A DNA stretch of 64,000 nucleotides, from assembly GCF_000718515.1 (NCBI RefSeq), contig NZ_JNZS01000017.1:56543-120542 (forward strand), written 5' to 3'. This stretch comes from Micromonospora parva. GTDB lineage: Bacteria > Actinomycetota > Actinomycetes > Mycobacteriales > Micromonosporaceae. The notes beneath the pieces are model-generated. The model saw nothing but the letters and a program-made list of their open reading frames with translations. It was not told the origin of the DNA and did no database searches. Shown piece after piece: positions 52,762-62,680 of this stretch; position 1 is the stretch's first letter, and every line of letters starts with the position of its first letter. The position numbers were made by a program, and so were the translations under genes.

Positions 52762-54246
52762 ATGCCTGCATCGACACGACACCACAGAGCCCTCGCAGTG
52801 TTCGTGCACTGCCTCGGCATCCTCGCCGCCGTGCCGGCCCTGCCGGCGGCGGCTCCGGAGGCGGCGGCCGCGCCACGACCACCGGCGGCCACGCCACAAC
52901 CGACGGCCAGCGCGCCACGACCGCCGGCGGCCACGCCAGGACCACCGGCTGGCGCGCCACGTCCCACGGACGTCCCGCCACCACCACCGGCGACGGTCGG
53001 CCCAGCGGTCACTCGGCCGCCGGTGGCGATGGCCGCCCGGGTGACCGAACCCACGCCGCCCTCGGCGCCACCGGCGATGGCACCACCCACCCGGGCGCCG
53101 GCGTCCGCGCCCCCGCAACCGGTCACGGTGGCGGTCGCGACGGAGAGCAGCCCGGCGCCGAGGTACCGGATCCAGGTGCGCAACGTGAGCGGCTCGACGC
53201 TGGACACCACTGTGCGTCAGGAGTTGCCGCCCGGCTCGACGACGACTGCGATCAGCGGCGGCGGCCGGTCCACCCCGGCCAACGGGTCGGCCACCGAGGT
53301 GACGTGGCGGCTGCGGCTGCCCGCGCACAGCACCACCACGTTGGGCACCGCGCTCGCGGCGACCGCACCGGGTCAGCCGCTGACCGCGCCGACCTGCGCG
53401 TTCACCAGTGACGGCAGCCGACCGTACGACTGCGCCACTGCCACCTGGCAGGCCGCGGCGGCACCGGCGGCCGAGGTGACCGAGGCACCGGCCTGGCGCC
53501 GCTACCCGGTACTCCTCGCCGGCCTGGCGGTTCTGCTGCTGGTCAGCGCCGCGGTGTTCTGGGTGTGGCGACGGCGGCGGCGCGGGCGGCGGGTGACGGC
53601 TGCCGCGCTCGCCACCGGCGGTGGAGCTGGGGATGGTCGCGGGACGATCTACCCGCGACCGGCAGCCCCGAGTCCGGTGCGGCGTCGGCGTACCCCGCCG
53701 GTCTGGATGTTGGTGGGCGCAGCGGTCGTGGTGCTGGCCGGCGTCGTCGGCACCGCGGGTTGGACGGCGACCCGGCAGGTCGCGGCGATCGACACCCAGA
53801 AGCAGCCGACCAGCGGCGCGTGGATGGGCACCGGGGTCACCGGGTCGCTGGGTGTGCCGCTGCGCGAGTCGGCGTTCGAGTTCACCGTGTACCGGATGAC
53901 CTGCGGCGCTCCCGGCACCGCCGGGAAGGCCGACGGTGGCCCTCCCGCGCTGGTGAACGGCCGACGCTGCGAGGCGACAGTGGGTGTGCGCAACGTCACC
54001 GCCGACCACCAGCTGTGGCACAGCGAGCTGCAACGGGCGTACCTGCCGGGCGGGCGTTGGGTGAGCACCGACGAGTCGGCCACCCGGATGGCGAACCTGG
54101 GTCGGGACGTCTTCGCCAACCCGATGGCGGCGGGTACCCGGATGGTGCTGCCGCTGGTCTTCACCGTCGACGGGCGGGACCCGCCGGAGCAGCTGGAGCT
54201 GCGCAGCGGGGTGTTCTCCGCCGGGGTCCGGGTGCACATGCCCTGA
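52762..54246 (+). CDS. Membrane protein with Pro/Ala-rich region, two membrane helices and extracytoplasmic domains
   Basis: A 494-residue protein. A signal-like helix (about 8-35), a Pro/Ala/Thr-rich low-complexity region to about 120, a beta-sandwich-like domain (RYRIQVRNVSGSTLDT to CAFTSDGSRPYDC), a helix (YPVLLAGLAVLLLVSAAVFWVW), a cytoplasmic Arg-rich stretch, another helix (VWMLVGAAVVVLAGVVGTAGW), and a C-terminal DUF4352-like beta domain with Cys pair (TCGAPG, RCEATVGVRNVT). GGAGG lies 9 nt before ATG 52762. Family not recognised. Confidence 0.75.
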   Translation: MPASTRHHRALAVFVHCLGILAAVPALPAAAPEAAAAPRPPAATPQPTASAPRPPAATPGPPAGAPRPTDVPPPPPATVGPAVTRPPVAMAARVTEPTPPSAPPAMAPPTRAPASAPPQPVTVAVATESSPAPRYRIQVRNVSGSTLDTTVRQELPPGSTTTAISGGGRSTPANGSATEVTWRLRLPAHSTTTLGTALAATAPGQPLTAPTCAFTSDGSRPYDCATATWQAAAAPAAEVTEAPAWRRYPVLLAGLAVLLLVSAAVFWVWRRRRRGRRVTAAALATGGGAGDGRGTIYPRPAAPSPVRRRRTPPVWMLVGAAVVVLAGVVGTAGWTATRQVAAIDTQKQPTSGAWMGTGVTGSLGVPLRESAFEFTVYRMTCGAPGTAGKADGGPPALVNGRRCEATVGVRNVTADHQLWHSELQRAYLPGGRWVSTDESATRMANLGRDVFANPMAAGTRMVLPLVFTVDGRDPPEQLELRSGVFSAGVRVHMP

Positions 54247-54280
54247 CCGGTGTTCCGGGCGGCGGTCGTACCCTGGGTGC

Positions 54281-55147
54281 GTGACCGCCGCCCTCGCCCG
54301 CACCGTGCTCGACGCGGCGCAGTGGCAGGCCCGCCGGCGGGCCTACGAGCAGCGGGTGGACGTCTGGCTGACCCCGCACCTGGCCCGGCGACGACGCGGT
54401 GAGCGGCATCCGGTGGCCGACTTCCTGTTCACCTACTACTCGCACCGCCCGGCCCAGCTGCGGCGCTGGCATCCGGGGCCCGGGGTCGAGTTGCGCGACG
54501 CCGACCCGGCGGAGTTCGGCCGCGACTACCGCGCCAGCACCGCCGGGGTCACCCTCGACACCGACGGGGTACGCGCGCGGCGCGGCGAGTCGATCACCTG
54601 GATCCGTTCCCTGTTGACGGCGACGCGTGGGCGGGCGCCGCACTTCGGCTGCTTCGGGATGCACGAGTGGGCGATGGTCTACCGGCAGACCCGGGAGGAG
54701 TTGCGGCACAACGCCTGGCCGCTGCGGTTGAGCGCGGAGCGCACCGCCGCGGTCGTCGAGGAGCGCGGGGTGCGGTGCAGCCACTTCGACGCGTTCCGGT
54801 TCTTCACACCGCCGGCCCGCCCGTTGAATGTGCTCTCCCCGACCCGGGAGACGCAGCACGCGCACGAGCAGCCGGGCTGCCTGCACGCCAACATGGATCT
54901 GTACAAGTGGGCGTACAAGTTGTCGCCGTTGGTGCCCTCGGAGTTGGTGGCCGACGCGTTCGACCTGGCTCGGGACATCCGCACGCTGGACATGCGGGCC
55001 AGCCCGTACGACCTGGCGGCGCTCGGCTACCCGCCGGTGCGGGTGGAGACCGCGGACGGTCGGGCGGAGTACGCGGCGGCGCAGCGCGCGTTCGCCGAGC
55101 GGGCCGCGGTGCTACGCGACCGGCTGCTCACCGCCGTCCCGGCCTGA
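54281..55147 (+). CDS. Conserved actinobacterial protein, sometimes labelled 3-methyladenine DNA glycosylase
   Basis: A 288-residue cytosolic protein with His- and Cys-rich conserved stretches: HPVADFLFTYYSHRPAQLRRWHPG, GCFGMHEWAMVYRQ, SHFDAFRFFTPPARPLN, TQHAHEQPGCLHANMDLYKWAYKLSPLVPS and DIRTLDMRASPYDL. Actinobacterial relatives are often named 3-methyladenine DNA glycosylase, but I see no known glycosylase motif, so function is open. The conserved His and Cys residues suggest metal binding. GTG 54281 is probably leaderless, TACCCT (54269-54274) ends 6 nt upstream. Confidence 0.75.
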   Translation: MTAALARTVLDAAQWQARRRAYEQRVDVWLTPHLARRRRGERHPVADFLFTYYSHRPAQLRRWHPGPGVELRDADPAEFGRDYRASTAGVTLDTDGVRARRGESITWIRSLLTATRGRAPHFGCFGMHEWAMVYRQTREELRHNAWPLRLSAERTAAVVEERGVRCSHFDAFRFFTPPARPLNVLSPTRETQHAHEQPGCLHANMDLYKWAYKLSPLVPSELVADAFDLARDIRTLDMRASPYDLAALGYPPVRVETADGRAEYAAAQRAFAERAAVLRDRLLTAVPA

Positions 55148-55163
55148 CCCGGCGTCGGCCCGC

Positions 55164-55760
55164 TCAGGTTGCCGGGCGGGTACGCAGGCCGTCGATGAGC
55201 AGCGCCACGACGGCTTCCATGTCGTCGTCGAGGCCGGGATCGTTCCAGTCGGCCCGGTGGGCTGGGTGGTGGAACCGGGCGGTGGCCTGCAACAGGGCCC
55301 GGCCGGCCACCGCCGGGTCGGGCACGGCGAATTCACCGGCGGTGACCCCGTCCGCGACGATCAGGCTGAGTTGACCGGCGAGGACCTCCAGGTGGGTGGC
55401 GACCGCGCCCTCGGAGAGGGTGGCGAGCTGGTGGAAGTTGTCGAACAGCTCGGGGTCCTCCCGCGCCATCCGGCGTTTGGTGCCGCTCAGCTCCGCCAGC
55501 CAGCGGCGCAGCCGTCGTGGGGCCGGGCCGGGCCCGGTGGCCACCTCGATCAGCGGGGTGGACACCCGGGCCAGCCACCGTTCGGCGACCGCGTCGCGCA
55601 GCGCCGCCTTGCTGGCGAAGTGCCGGTAGACGCTGCCGTGGCTCACGCCCAGCGCGCGGGCGACGTCCAGCACAGTGGCCTTGGCCGGCCCGTAGCGGCG
55701 CAGCACCTCCTCGGCGGTGTCGAGGATGCGGTCGGCCGTCAGGGCGGTGGCGTCGCTCAT
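55164..55760 (-). CDS. TetR-family transcriptional regulator
   Basis: A 198-residue regulator. The N-terminal HTH is ILDTAEEVLRRYGPAKATVLDVARALGVSHGSVYRHFASKAALRDAV; the remaining helices form a ligand pocket. It starts 73 nt after the aldo-keto reductase on the same strand, so it is probably in one operon with it, with AGGAAGG upstream of ATG 55760. The palindrome upstream of the reductase is a candidate operator. Confidence 0.88.
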   Translation of the reverse strand: MSDATALTADRILDTAEEVLRRYGPAKATVLDVARALGVSHGSVYRHFASKAALRDAVAERWLARVSTPLIEVATGPGPAPRRLRRWLAELSGTKRRMAREDPELFDNFHQLATLSEGAVATHLEVLAGQLSLIVADGVTAGEFAVPDPAVAGRALLQATARFHHPAHRADWNDPGLDDDMEAVVALLIDGLRTRPAT

Positions 55761-55833
55761 CGCTCAAGCCTTCCTGACGGCGCGACCGGCCGTGGCGCGA
55801 CCCCCGGTCGGCGGACGCGCCACGGCCGGGTGG

Positions 55834-56832
55834 TCACGCCCGCTCGCTGTCCAGGTGGGCCATCTGCGCCTCGTCGTAGCGGGCGCCGGCGACCGCGTCG
55901 GCCGGGACGGCGGCCTCGATGGCGGCCAGGTCCGCCCCGGTGAGCGTGATCGCCGCGGCTCCCAGTGCCTCGGTGAGGCGGTCGCGGCGGCGGGCGCCGA
56001 TCAGGGGCACGATGTTCTCGCCCCGGGCGAGCACCCAGGCGATGGCGATCTGCGCCACGGTGACGCCCCGGGTCTCGGCGATGGCGCGCAGCGCCTCCAC
56101 CAGGGCCAGGTTGCGGCCGAGGTTGTCGCCGGAGAACCGGGGCAGGTGGCTGCGGAAGTCGGTGCCGGCGGTCTCCCGCTGGGCCGTCCAGTGGCCGCTG
56201 ATGAGCCCGCGGGACAGCACCCCGTAGGCGGTGATCCCGACGCCGAGCTCGCGGGCCGTCGGCAGGATGTCGGTCTCCGGGTTGCGAGAGATCAGCGAGT
56301 ATTCGATCTGCAGGTCGGTGATCGGGTGCACGGCGTGCGCCCGGCGCAGGGTTTCCGCGCTCACCTCGGACAGACCGATGTGGCGGATGTGGCCGGCCTT
56401 GACCAGCTCGGCGAGGGTGCCGACCACGTCCTCCACCGGGACGTCCGGGGAAAGCCGGGCTGGGCGGTAGATGTCCACGTGGTCGGTGCCGAGACGGCGC
56501 AGGGTGTACGCCAGGAAGTTCTTGATCGCGGCGGGGCGGACGTCGACGCCGTTCCAACCGCCCTCGATGTCGCGCAGAGCGCCGAACTTCACGCTGATCA
56601 GGGCGTTGTCGCGGTTGCGGCCGCGCAACGCGTCGCGCAGCAGCAGCTCGTTGTGCCCCATGCCGTAGAAGTCGCCGGTGTCCAGCAGGGTGATGCCGGC
56701 GTCCAGTGCGGCGTGGATGGTGGCGATGCTCTCGGCCTCGTCGGTGGCGCCGTAGAGGTCCGACATGCCCATCAGTCCGAGCCCGAGCGCGGAGACGGTG
56801 GGGCCGGTGGTGCCGAGGGTGCGGGTGTTCAT
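55834..56832 (-). CDS. Aldo/keto reductase
   Basis: A 332-residue NADPH-dependent oxidoreductase (AKR superfamily, YajO/AKR13-like). The TIM-barrel contains LGLGLMGMSDLYG, DAGITLLDTGDFYGMGHNE (catalytic Asp-Tyr), SVKFG (Lys), VDIYRPARL, HIGLSEVSAETL, and IPLIGAR-like NIVPLIGARRRDRL near the end for NADPH. Substrate unknown. ATG 56832 has GAGGAA upstream. The promoter and a 22-bp palindrome lie at 56864-56902. Confidence 0.91.
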   Translation of the reverse strand: MNTRTLGTTGPTVSALGLGLMGMSDLYGATDEAESIATIHAALDAGITLLDTGDFYGMGHNELLLRDALRGRNRDNALISVKFGALRDIEGGWNGVDVRPAAIKNFLAYTLRRLGTDHVDIYRPARLSPDVPVEDVVGTLAELVKAGHIRHIGLSEVSAETLRRAHAVHPITDLQIEYSLISRNPETDILPTARELGVGITAYGVLSRGLISGHWTAQRETAGTDFRSHLPRFSGDNLGRNLALVEALRAIAETRGVTVAQIAIAWVLARGENIVPLIGARRRDRLTEALGAAAITLTGADLAAIEAAVPADAVAGARYDEAQMAHLDSERA

Positions 56833-56863
56833 GGGGTGTTCCTCTCACCTGGGTGAGGCGTTG

Positions 56864-56902
56864 AGCGTACACCTTTCGGATGACAGATTTCAGATTCTGT
56901 CA
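56864..56902 (-). promoter_or_regulatory. Promoter and candidate TetR operator
   Basis: The palindrome TGACAGA-8 nt-TCTGTCA (56881-56902) is perfect over 7 bp per arm. On the minus strand it covers a -35 CTGAAA (56893-56888) followed after 18 bp by -10 TACGCT (56869-56864). A repressor on the palindrome would block the aldo-keto reductase/tetR operon. Confidence 0.65.
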
Positions 56903-56951
56903 CCCGAGATTCGCAGGAACCCCGACGACGGAGGACTTTTCTGATGGTTTG

Positions 56952-57377
56952 CTACTCGCCGTCTGTTCGGCGGTCACGCTTGCGCTGGGACTGGCGCTTC
57001 TTCTCGGCCAGCCGGCGCTCCTTCGCCCCACGGGACGGGCGGGTCGCTCGACGCGCCGGTGGTGGGGGTGCGGCGGCCTCCCGCAGCAGGGCGGTCATCC
57101 GTGCCCGGGCCGCCTCCCGGTTGGCCAGCTGGGCCCGGTGCTCGCTGGCGGCGATCGTCAGCACCCCGTCGACGAGGCGGTTGGCCAGCCGGGCCAGCGC
57201 CCGCGACCGCAGCCAGTCGGGCACGGTGGGCGAGTTGGCCAGGTCGTAGCTGAGCTCGACGCGGGAGTCAGCGGTGTTCACGCCCTGCCCGCCCGGCCCA
57301 GACGAGCGGGAGAACCGCTCCCGCAGCTCTGCGGCGGGGACGACCCACCGGTCGGTCACCCGCAGTCCGTCGTCCAC
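56952..57377 (-). CDS. arfB: Alternative ribosome-rescue factor ArfB (peptidyl-tRNA hydrolase)
   Basis: A 141-residue protein with the release-factor GGQ motif (SRSSGPGGQGVNTADSRVEL) and a basic, Arg/Lys-rich C-terminal tail (KERRLAEKKRQSQRKR) that enters the mRNA channel of stalled ribosomes. Length matches ArfB (YaeJ). GTG 57377 is probably leaderless, with TAGCCT (minus, 57389-57384) ending 6 nt upstream. Confidence 0.92.
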   Translation of the reverse strand: MDDGLRVTDRWVVPAAELRERFSRSSGPGGQGVNTADSRVELSYDLANSPTVPDWLRSRALARLANRLVDGVLTIAASEHRAQLANREAARARMTALLREAAAPPPPARRATRPSRGAKERRLAEKKRQSQRKRDRRTDGE

Positions 57378-57411
57378 GCCCCGAGGCTAACCCGCCACGG
57401 CCTGCCGGGGG

Positions 57412-57705
57412 CTATCGGTGCGGAGGCTCGCTCTGGGTCGGGGACTGGCTGGGCGCCGTCCCGGCGGTCTCCTCGTCGGAACCGACCGCCGCGTACGCCA
57501 CCGCGCCGAAGAGCAGCAGCCCGATCACCGCCGCCTTCACGGCGACCCCACGGATCAGCGCCCAGGCGCCCCTGCGGGCGCCCGGCACCGATTTCTTGAC
57601 GGTCTGGTAGTCGTTCCACCCGCGTCGTGCCCGGGCGTACGCCGACCCCACTGCACATCCGATGACCAGCCCCACCAGCAGGAGGACCGTGAGAAGAGGA
57701 CGCTC
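57412..57705 (-). CDS. Small two-helix membrane protein
   Basis: About 97 residues with two membrane helices (PLLTVLLLVGLVIGCAVGSAYA and VKAAVIGLLLFGAVAYAAVG), a basic loop between them (RARRGWNDYQTVKKSVPGARRG), and a Ser/Pro-rich tail. No family recognised; DUF3742/phage-shock-like small proteins are possible. GTG 57705 is preferred because GATACT ends 7 nt upstream; the longer frame starts at ATG 57744. Confidence 0.65.
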   Translation of the reverse strand, partial: ERPLLTVLLLVGLVIGCAVGSAYARARRGWNDYQTVKKSVPGARRGAWALIRGVAVKAAVIGLLLFGAVAYAAVGSDEETAGTAPSQSPTQSEPPHR

Positions 57706-57807
57706 CACCTCCGCCAGTATCCATACCGACCGTAATATTTCCATGGTCCGATGCCGTCGGGCCGGATATCTGACAGTGGCAGCCCCCGGCAGGGGCGTTC
57801 GGGCAGC

Positions 57808-58662
57808 TCAGCCACCCTTGCCGATGATCGTGTCCGCGGTCTGCTGCACCTGGTCGATCGGGATGGCGAAACCGATGCCGATCGAGCCGTTCCCGTCGAT
57901 GGTGGCGATGGCGGTGTTCACCCCGACCACCTCACCACGGGCGTTGACCAGTGGCCCACCGGAGTTGCCCGGGTTGATGGACGCGTCGGTCTGCACCGCG
58001 CTGTGCCGGTTGTTGCCGAGGCGTACCTCGCGGTCCAGGGCGCTGACGATGCCAGCGGTGACCGTCCCCGCCAGCCCGAGCGGCGAACCCACCGCGAGCA
58101 CCGGCTCACCGACCCGGGTCGCGCCCGGCTTGGCCAGGGGCAACGGGGTGAGACCGGCCGACGCTGGCACCTTCAGCACCGCCAGGTCACTGCGCGGCTC
58201 CCGCCCGACCACCTCGGCGGCGAACCGGCGCCCGTCGGGCAGCTCCACAGTCACCGGACCGCCACCACCCTTGGCCAGGATGTGGTCGTTGGTGATCAGG
58301 TGCTGCTGGTCGTCCACGGCGAAGCCGGAGCCGGTCGCGGACCCGCTGCTCGCGCCGCCGGCCAGCACCGACACCACCCCCGGCACGGTCCGCTCGGCCG
58401 CGGTGACCAGCTCGGCCGGCACCGGGGCGGCGGACGCGGCCGCCGGCCCACCAGCCCCGTCCCGGCTGGCCACCACGCCACCGGCGAGAGCACCGGAGAC
58501 GGCCGAGACCGCCACCACGCCCAGCACGGCGAGCAGCCGCCCGGGCCGCCGTCCGCCCGGGTCGCGCTCGGGCGCGTCCCACCACCCGCGCCCGTCCGGG
58601 TCGAGTTCCGGCGAGATGAACCAGGGACCACGCGGTTCGCCCAGTCCGGTCTGCACTGCCAT
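57808..58662 (-). CDS. Membrane-anchored trypsin-like (HtrA/DegP) serine protease without PDZ domain
   Basis: A 284-residue protease with a cytoplasmic N-terminus, a membrane helix (LLAVLGVVAVSAVSGALAGG) and a trypsin-like domain. Catalytic triad: His in ITNDHIL, Asp in PRSDLAVLKV, Ser in NPGNSGGPLV; also AVGSPLGLAGTVTAGIVSA. The protein ends right after the domain, so it lacks the PDZ domains of HtrA. It lies 38 nt after the VWA-domain gene with SD GAGGAG, the last gene of the MoxR cluster, so it probably acts in the same envelope pathway. Confidence 0.88.
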   Translation of the reverse strand: MAVQTGLGEPRGPWFISPELDPDGRGWWDAPERDPGGRRPGRLLAVLGVVAVSAVSGALAGGVVASRDGAGGPAAASAAPVPAELVTAAERTVPGVVSVLAGGASSGSATGSGFAVDDQQHLITNDHILAKGGGGPVTVELPDGRRFAAEVVGREPRSDLAVLKVPASAGLTPLPLAKPGATRVGEPVLAVGSPLGLAGTVTAGIVSALDREVRLGNNRHSAVQTDASINPGNSGGPLVNARGEVVGVNTAIATIDGNGSIGIGFAIPIDQVQQTADTIIGKGG

Positions 58663-58700
58663 GCGTACTCCTCACTGACGACGTCGGTTGTGCACAGCGG

Positions 58701-59660
58701 TCAGGGCAGCCGGGAGAACCAGCGCATCGAGCCGGCGGCGGCACCCATCGCGAACACCAGTCCGAGGCCGATGAACCGGGCCGAGACGTCCTGCCGCTCG
58801 GTGCGGTAGCCGACCGAACTGCCGATGTCGTCGTAGACGGCTCGCAGCTCGTCGGAGGTGCTGGCCTCGTGGAACATCCCGCCGGTCTCCTCGGCGACCG
58901 CCTTGAGGGTCTGCCCGTCCACCGGCACCTGGATGGGTCGGCCACCCCGGTCGACGAACCCGGACGGTGTGCCGAACGAGATCGAGTGCACCGGCACCTC
59001 CGCCGTCACCGCCTCCGCCGCCGCCTCCATCGGGTCCATCCCGGAGGTGTTGGCGCCGTCGGAGAGCAGGATGATCCGGGCCGGTGGCGGCTCCTTCGCG
59101 GCTTCGTTGTCCAGGCTCTTGACCGCGCCGAGGGAGGTGTTGATGGCCTCGCCGATCGCGGTGCCCTGCACGCCGGTGATCCCCTCGGCGAGCCGGTCGA
59201 TCCCCTCTTCGAGGGCGTCCCGGTCGGTGCCAGGTGGCACCAGCACGGCGGCGCTCCCGGCGAACGCGACGAGCCCCACGTTGAACTCGTCGGGCAGGCC
59301 CTTGACGAAGCGCCGGGCGGCCTCCTTCGCCGCGGCCAGCCGGTCCGGCTCGACGTCGGTGGCGAGCATCGACGTCGAGACGTCCACCGCCACCATCACC
59401 GTGGCCCGTTCCCGGGGCACCCGGACCTCGGCGGTCGGGCGGGCGAAGCCGACCACGAGCAGCGCCAGCATGGCCAGGAAGAGCCCGGCCGGTACGTGCC
59501 GACGCCACGCGGGCCGCTGCGGCGCCACCCGGTCCAGCAGCCGCAGGTTGGTGAAGCGGACCGCGTACCGGCTGCGTCGGCGCTGCATCACCAGGTACGC
59601 GACGACCAGGGCGAGCACGCCGAGCAGCAGCCAGAGTCGCAGCGGCGACTGCCAGATCAC
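58701..59660 (-). CDS. VWA-domain membrane protein (BatA-like)
   Basis: A 319-residue protein with N-terminal membrane helices (WLLLGVLALVVAYLVM, PAGLFLAMLALLVVGFA), a von Willebrand A domain with MIDAS motif VAVDVSTSML and the loops DGANTSGM, and a C-terminal helix (GLGLVFAMGAAAGSM). It is BatA-like. Typical partners MoxR and DUF58 are directly upstream, and it overlaps DUF58 by 4 nt, so the operon is intact. Likely part of a membrane complex assembled by the MoxR ATPase. Confidence 0.9.
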   Translation of the reverse strand: MIWQSPLRLWLLLGVLALVVAYLVMQRRRSRYAVRFTNLRLLDRVAPQRPAWRRHVPAGLFLAMLALLVVGFARPTAEVRVPRERATVMVAVDVSTSMLATDVEPDRLAAAKEAARRFVKGLPDEFNVGLVAFAGSAAVLVPPGTDRDALEEGIDRLAEGITGVQGTAIGEAINTSLGAVKSLDNEAAKEPPPARIILLSDGANTSGMDPMEAAAEAVTAEVPVHSISFGTPSGFVDRGGRPIQVPVDGQTLKAVAEETGGMFHEASTSDELRAVYDDIGSSVGYRTERQDVSARFIGLGLVFAMGAAAGSMRWFSRLP

Positions 59661-60666
59661 GCGGCACCTCCCCGCGGCTGGCCGGACGGCGCGGCGGCCA
59701 GCCGACGCTGGGCGTGCACGTGCCGGACGATGTCGGCGCTCCAGTCCCCGTCGGTGCGCAGCGGCAGGTGGGTGGCACCGCTGCGACGCACCGCCTGACG
59801 GACCTGTTCGCGCTGGGCGGCGGCGGCTTCGGCGTACCGCTCGCGCAGCCGGCGGTCCGACGTGGACACCTCGCGGTGCCGGCCGGTCTCCGGGTCGACG
59901 AGCGTGATCAGGCCGACGTCCGGCAGTTCCAGCTCCCGCGGGTCGGTTACCTCGATCGCCAGCACCTGGTGCCGGACGGCCAGCCGGCGCATGGTCCGCT
60001 CCCAGGGTGCCGCCTCGCCGGGATCGTCGGGCAGACCGTCGAGGAAGTCGGAGACCACCACCACCAGCCCGCGCCGGTTGGCGATCCGGTGCAGCGCGTC
60101 GATGCCGTCGGCCAGGTCGGGCGGTCGGGCCGTGGCGGCACGCCCCGGCCGGTCGGGGGGCGCGGTGACGCGGGGGGCGGCGAGCAACGCGCGGAGCAGC
60201 GCGAGCAGATGGGTACGACCGCTGCGGGCCGGAAACCGGCGTACCCCGTCGGCGCGCAGCACCTGGGCGCCGAGCCGGTTGCCGACGCCCGCGGTCAGGA
60301 AGCCGACCGCCGCGACGGCGGCCACCGCCAGTTCCCGTTTGTCCAGCTCGGCGGTGCCGAACTCCATGCTGGCGCTGCCGTCGACGAGCAGCCAGGTGGT
60401 CAGTTCCCGGTCGGCGTCGACCTGCCGGACGTGCGGCACAGCCGTGCGGGCCGTCACCGCCCAGTCCATCCGGCGGACCTCGTCCTCGCCCGGCCGGTAC
60501 TCGCGACTGCCGGCGGGCTCACTGCCCGGACCGGGCAGCAGCCCGCGGTACTGACCGTGCAGCAGGCCGTTCAGCCGACGCGTGACGGTCAGTTCCAGCC
60601 GGCGCAGGCGCTGGTCGGGGGCCAGCTCGGCCAGGCCGGGGTCGGCGGGCGCGGCGACGGCGCGTC

Positions 60667-60670
<4 letters not shown>
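59657..60670 (-). CDS. DUF58 domain protein
   Basis: A 337-residue protein of the DUF58 family, always next to MoxR and VWA genes. Conserved block GSREYRPGEDEVRRMDWAVTART followed by TTWLLVDGSASMEFG, a degenerate VWA-like site. A C-terminal helix cluster follows. No transmembrane helix. It overlaps both moxR (4 nt) and the VWA gene (4 nt). Function as a MoxR client or adaptor is inferred from the context. Confidence 0.88.
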
Positions 60671-61716
<1,046 letters not shown>

Positions 61717-61991
61717 GGTGCTTGCTTCCCGGGGACACGGCCGGCAAACGTCGGATTGTGCGGGCCGGACCGGCCCGCAGTGGCCGGAATCGGGATGAGC
61801 CGCGCGGAAGGGTGACGACCATCGCGAGGCCGTCGAGGACGGCCTCAACCGGCCCGATCGGCGGCGGAGGCACCGAAGTCGGCAGGCGACCGGCCAGGGA
61901 GCGCCGATCGGCGCGAGCGAGGCCAAAGGACGCAGAGCCTCCAGCGCCCGGCCACGGAGAGTCCGACCGGCGAGCCGGTGAAGGACGCCTG

Positions 61992-62070
61992 CGTGATCCA
62001 CTCGCGTTCCCGGAAATCGGGGTATCCCGGATCGGCGGACACGCCGACTTCAGGAAACCCGAGTCGATCA
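61992..62070. repeat. 79-nt dispersed repeat element, copy 2
   Basis: Ends CGTGATCCACTC (61992-62003) and CGAGTCGATCA (62060-62070) match the ends of copy 1 (24343-24421) in reverse orientation, as does ggggtatccc inside. Length is 79 nt in both and about 70% of positions agree without gaps. The internal hairpin of copy 1 is largely lost here. Confidence 0.72.
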
Positions 62071-62125
62071 ATGCCCGGACCGGCTGGCCGAGGCGCATCC
62101 GGCGAATCCGCTGAGCGGACAGGGT

Positions 62126-62158
62126 CCGGCCCCCGACGCCACAGGCGACGGGGGCCGG
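62126..62158 (-). terminator. Terminator hairpin of the secreted-protein gene
   Basis: CCGGCCCCCG (62126-62135) pairs with CGGGGGCCGG (62149-62158), with an inner CGCC/GGCG stem. It lies 12 nt past the stop of the minus-strand gene at 62171. Confidence 0.82.
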
Positions 62159-62170
62159 GTGCCGGTTCGG

Positions 62171-62680
62171 TCAGGGTGTGTGGGTGAGCAGGGTGAAGCC
62201 CAGGTCAGCCGGGGTCCCGGCCGAGTTGCGGGTCTGCACGAAGACCGCGTTGGGCGTGCTCAGCCGCGGAGCCACCGAGATCTCGCCAGCCGGCGGAATG
62301 CAGCAGGCGTCGGACCGCGAGATGGTGGCCAGGAAGGCACCGGCCGTGACGGTGTAGCCGAACTGCACCTCGTACTGGCCGGGGCCGTACTTGATGACGG
62401 TGCCGGTGCCGCGCGCCTTGGTGCCGTTGGAGTTGACGACGGTGAAGACGTTGGTGGCCACCAGCGTGCTGGCCGCACCCGCCTTCAGCGCGGCCTTGGC
62501 CTTGCGGGCCGACTCGGCGGTGACCGGCGGTTGGGCGTTGCTGCCGCGCGCCGCCGGCTGGACGGCCTCCTGCGGCGCCTTCGCCGACGGCTGGGCGATG
62601 GCGATGCCCCCGCCGGCCAGGCTGAGGCCCAGGACGGCGAACGTGACCGCCGCCAACTTACGTCGGAAGGATGTACTCAT
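62171..62680 (-). CDS. Secreted protein of unknown function
   Basis: A 169-residue protein with a signal peptide (KLAAVTFAVLGLSLAGGGIAIA, cleavage near AIAQP), then a Gln/Ala-rich region and a beta-rich domain of about 100 residues (FTVVNSNGTKARGTGTVI, EVQFGYTVTAGAFLATI, DACCIPPAGEISVAPRL, TPNAVFVQT). Vicinal cysteines in DACC may form a disulphide. GGGGGA precedes ATG 62680. No family recognised. Confidence 0.75.
   Translation of the reverse strand: MSTSFRRKLAAVTFAVLGLSLAGGGIAIAQPSAKAPQEAVQPAARGSNAQPPVTAESARKAKAALKAGAASTLVATNVFTVVNSNGTKARGTGTVIKYGPGQYEVQFGYTVTAGAFLATISRSDACCIPPAGEISVAPRLSTPNAVFVQTRNSAGTPADLGFTLLTHTP

Larger units (their letters stand above)
61717..62170. other. Intergenic region upstream of moxR, no gene seen
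   Basis: This 454-bp gap holds a 79-nt repeat element (61992-62070) and the terminator at 62126-62158. The moxR promoter is not recognisable. ORFs across it (61722-62114 plus, 61830-62098 minus) have no family features. Confidence 0.6.

Noticed and set aside
61717..62001. N-terminal extension of the MoxR ATPase to 62001
   Set aside because: Sequence before 61716 is Arg/Pro-rich and unlike MoxR proteins; GTG 61716 gives the normal domain start.
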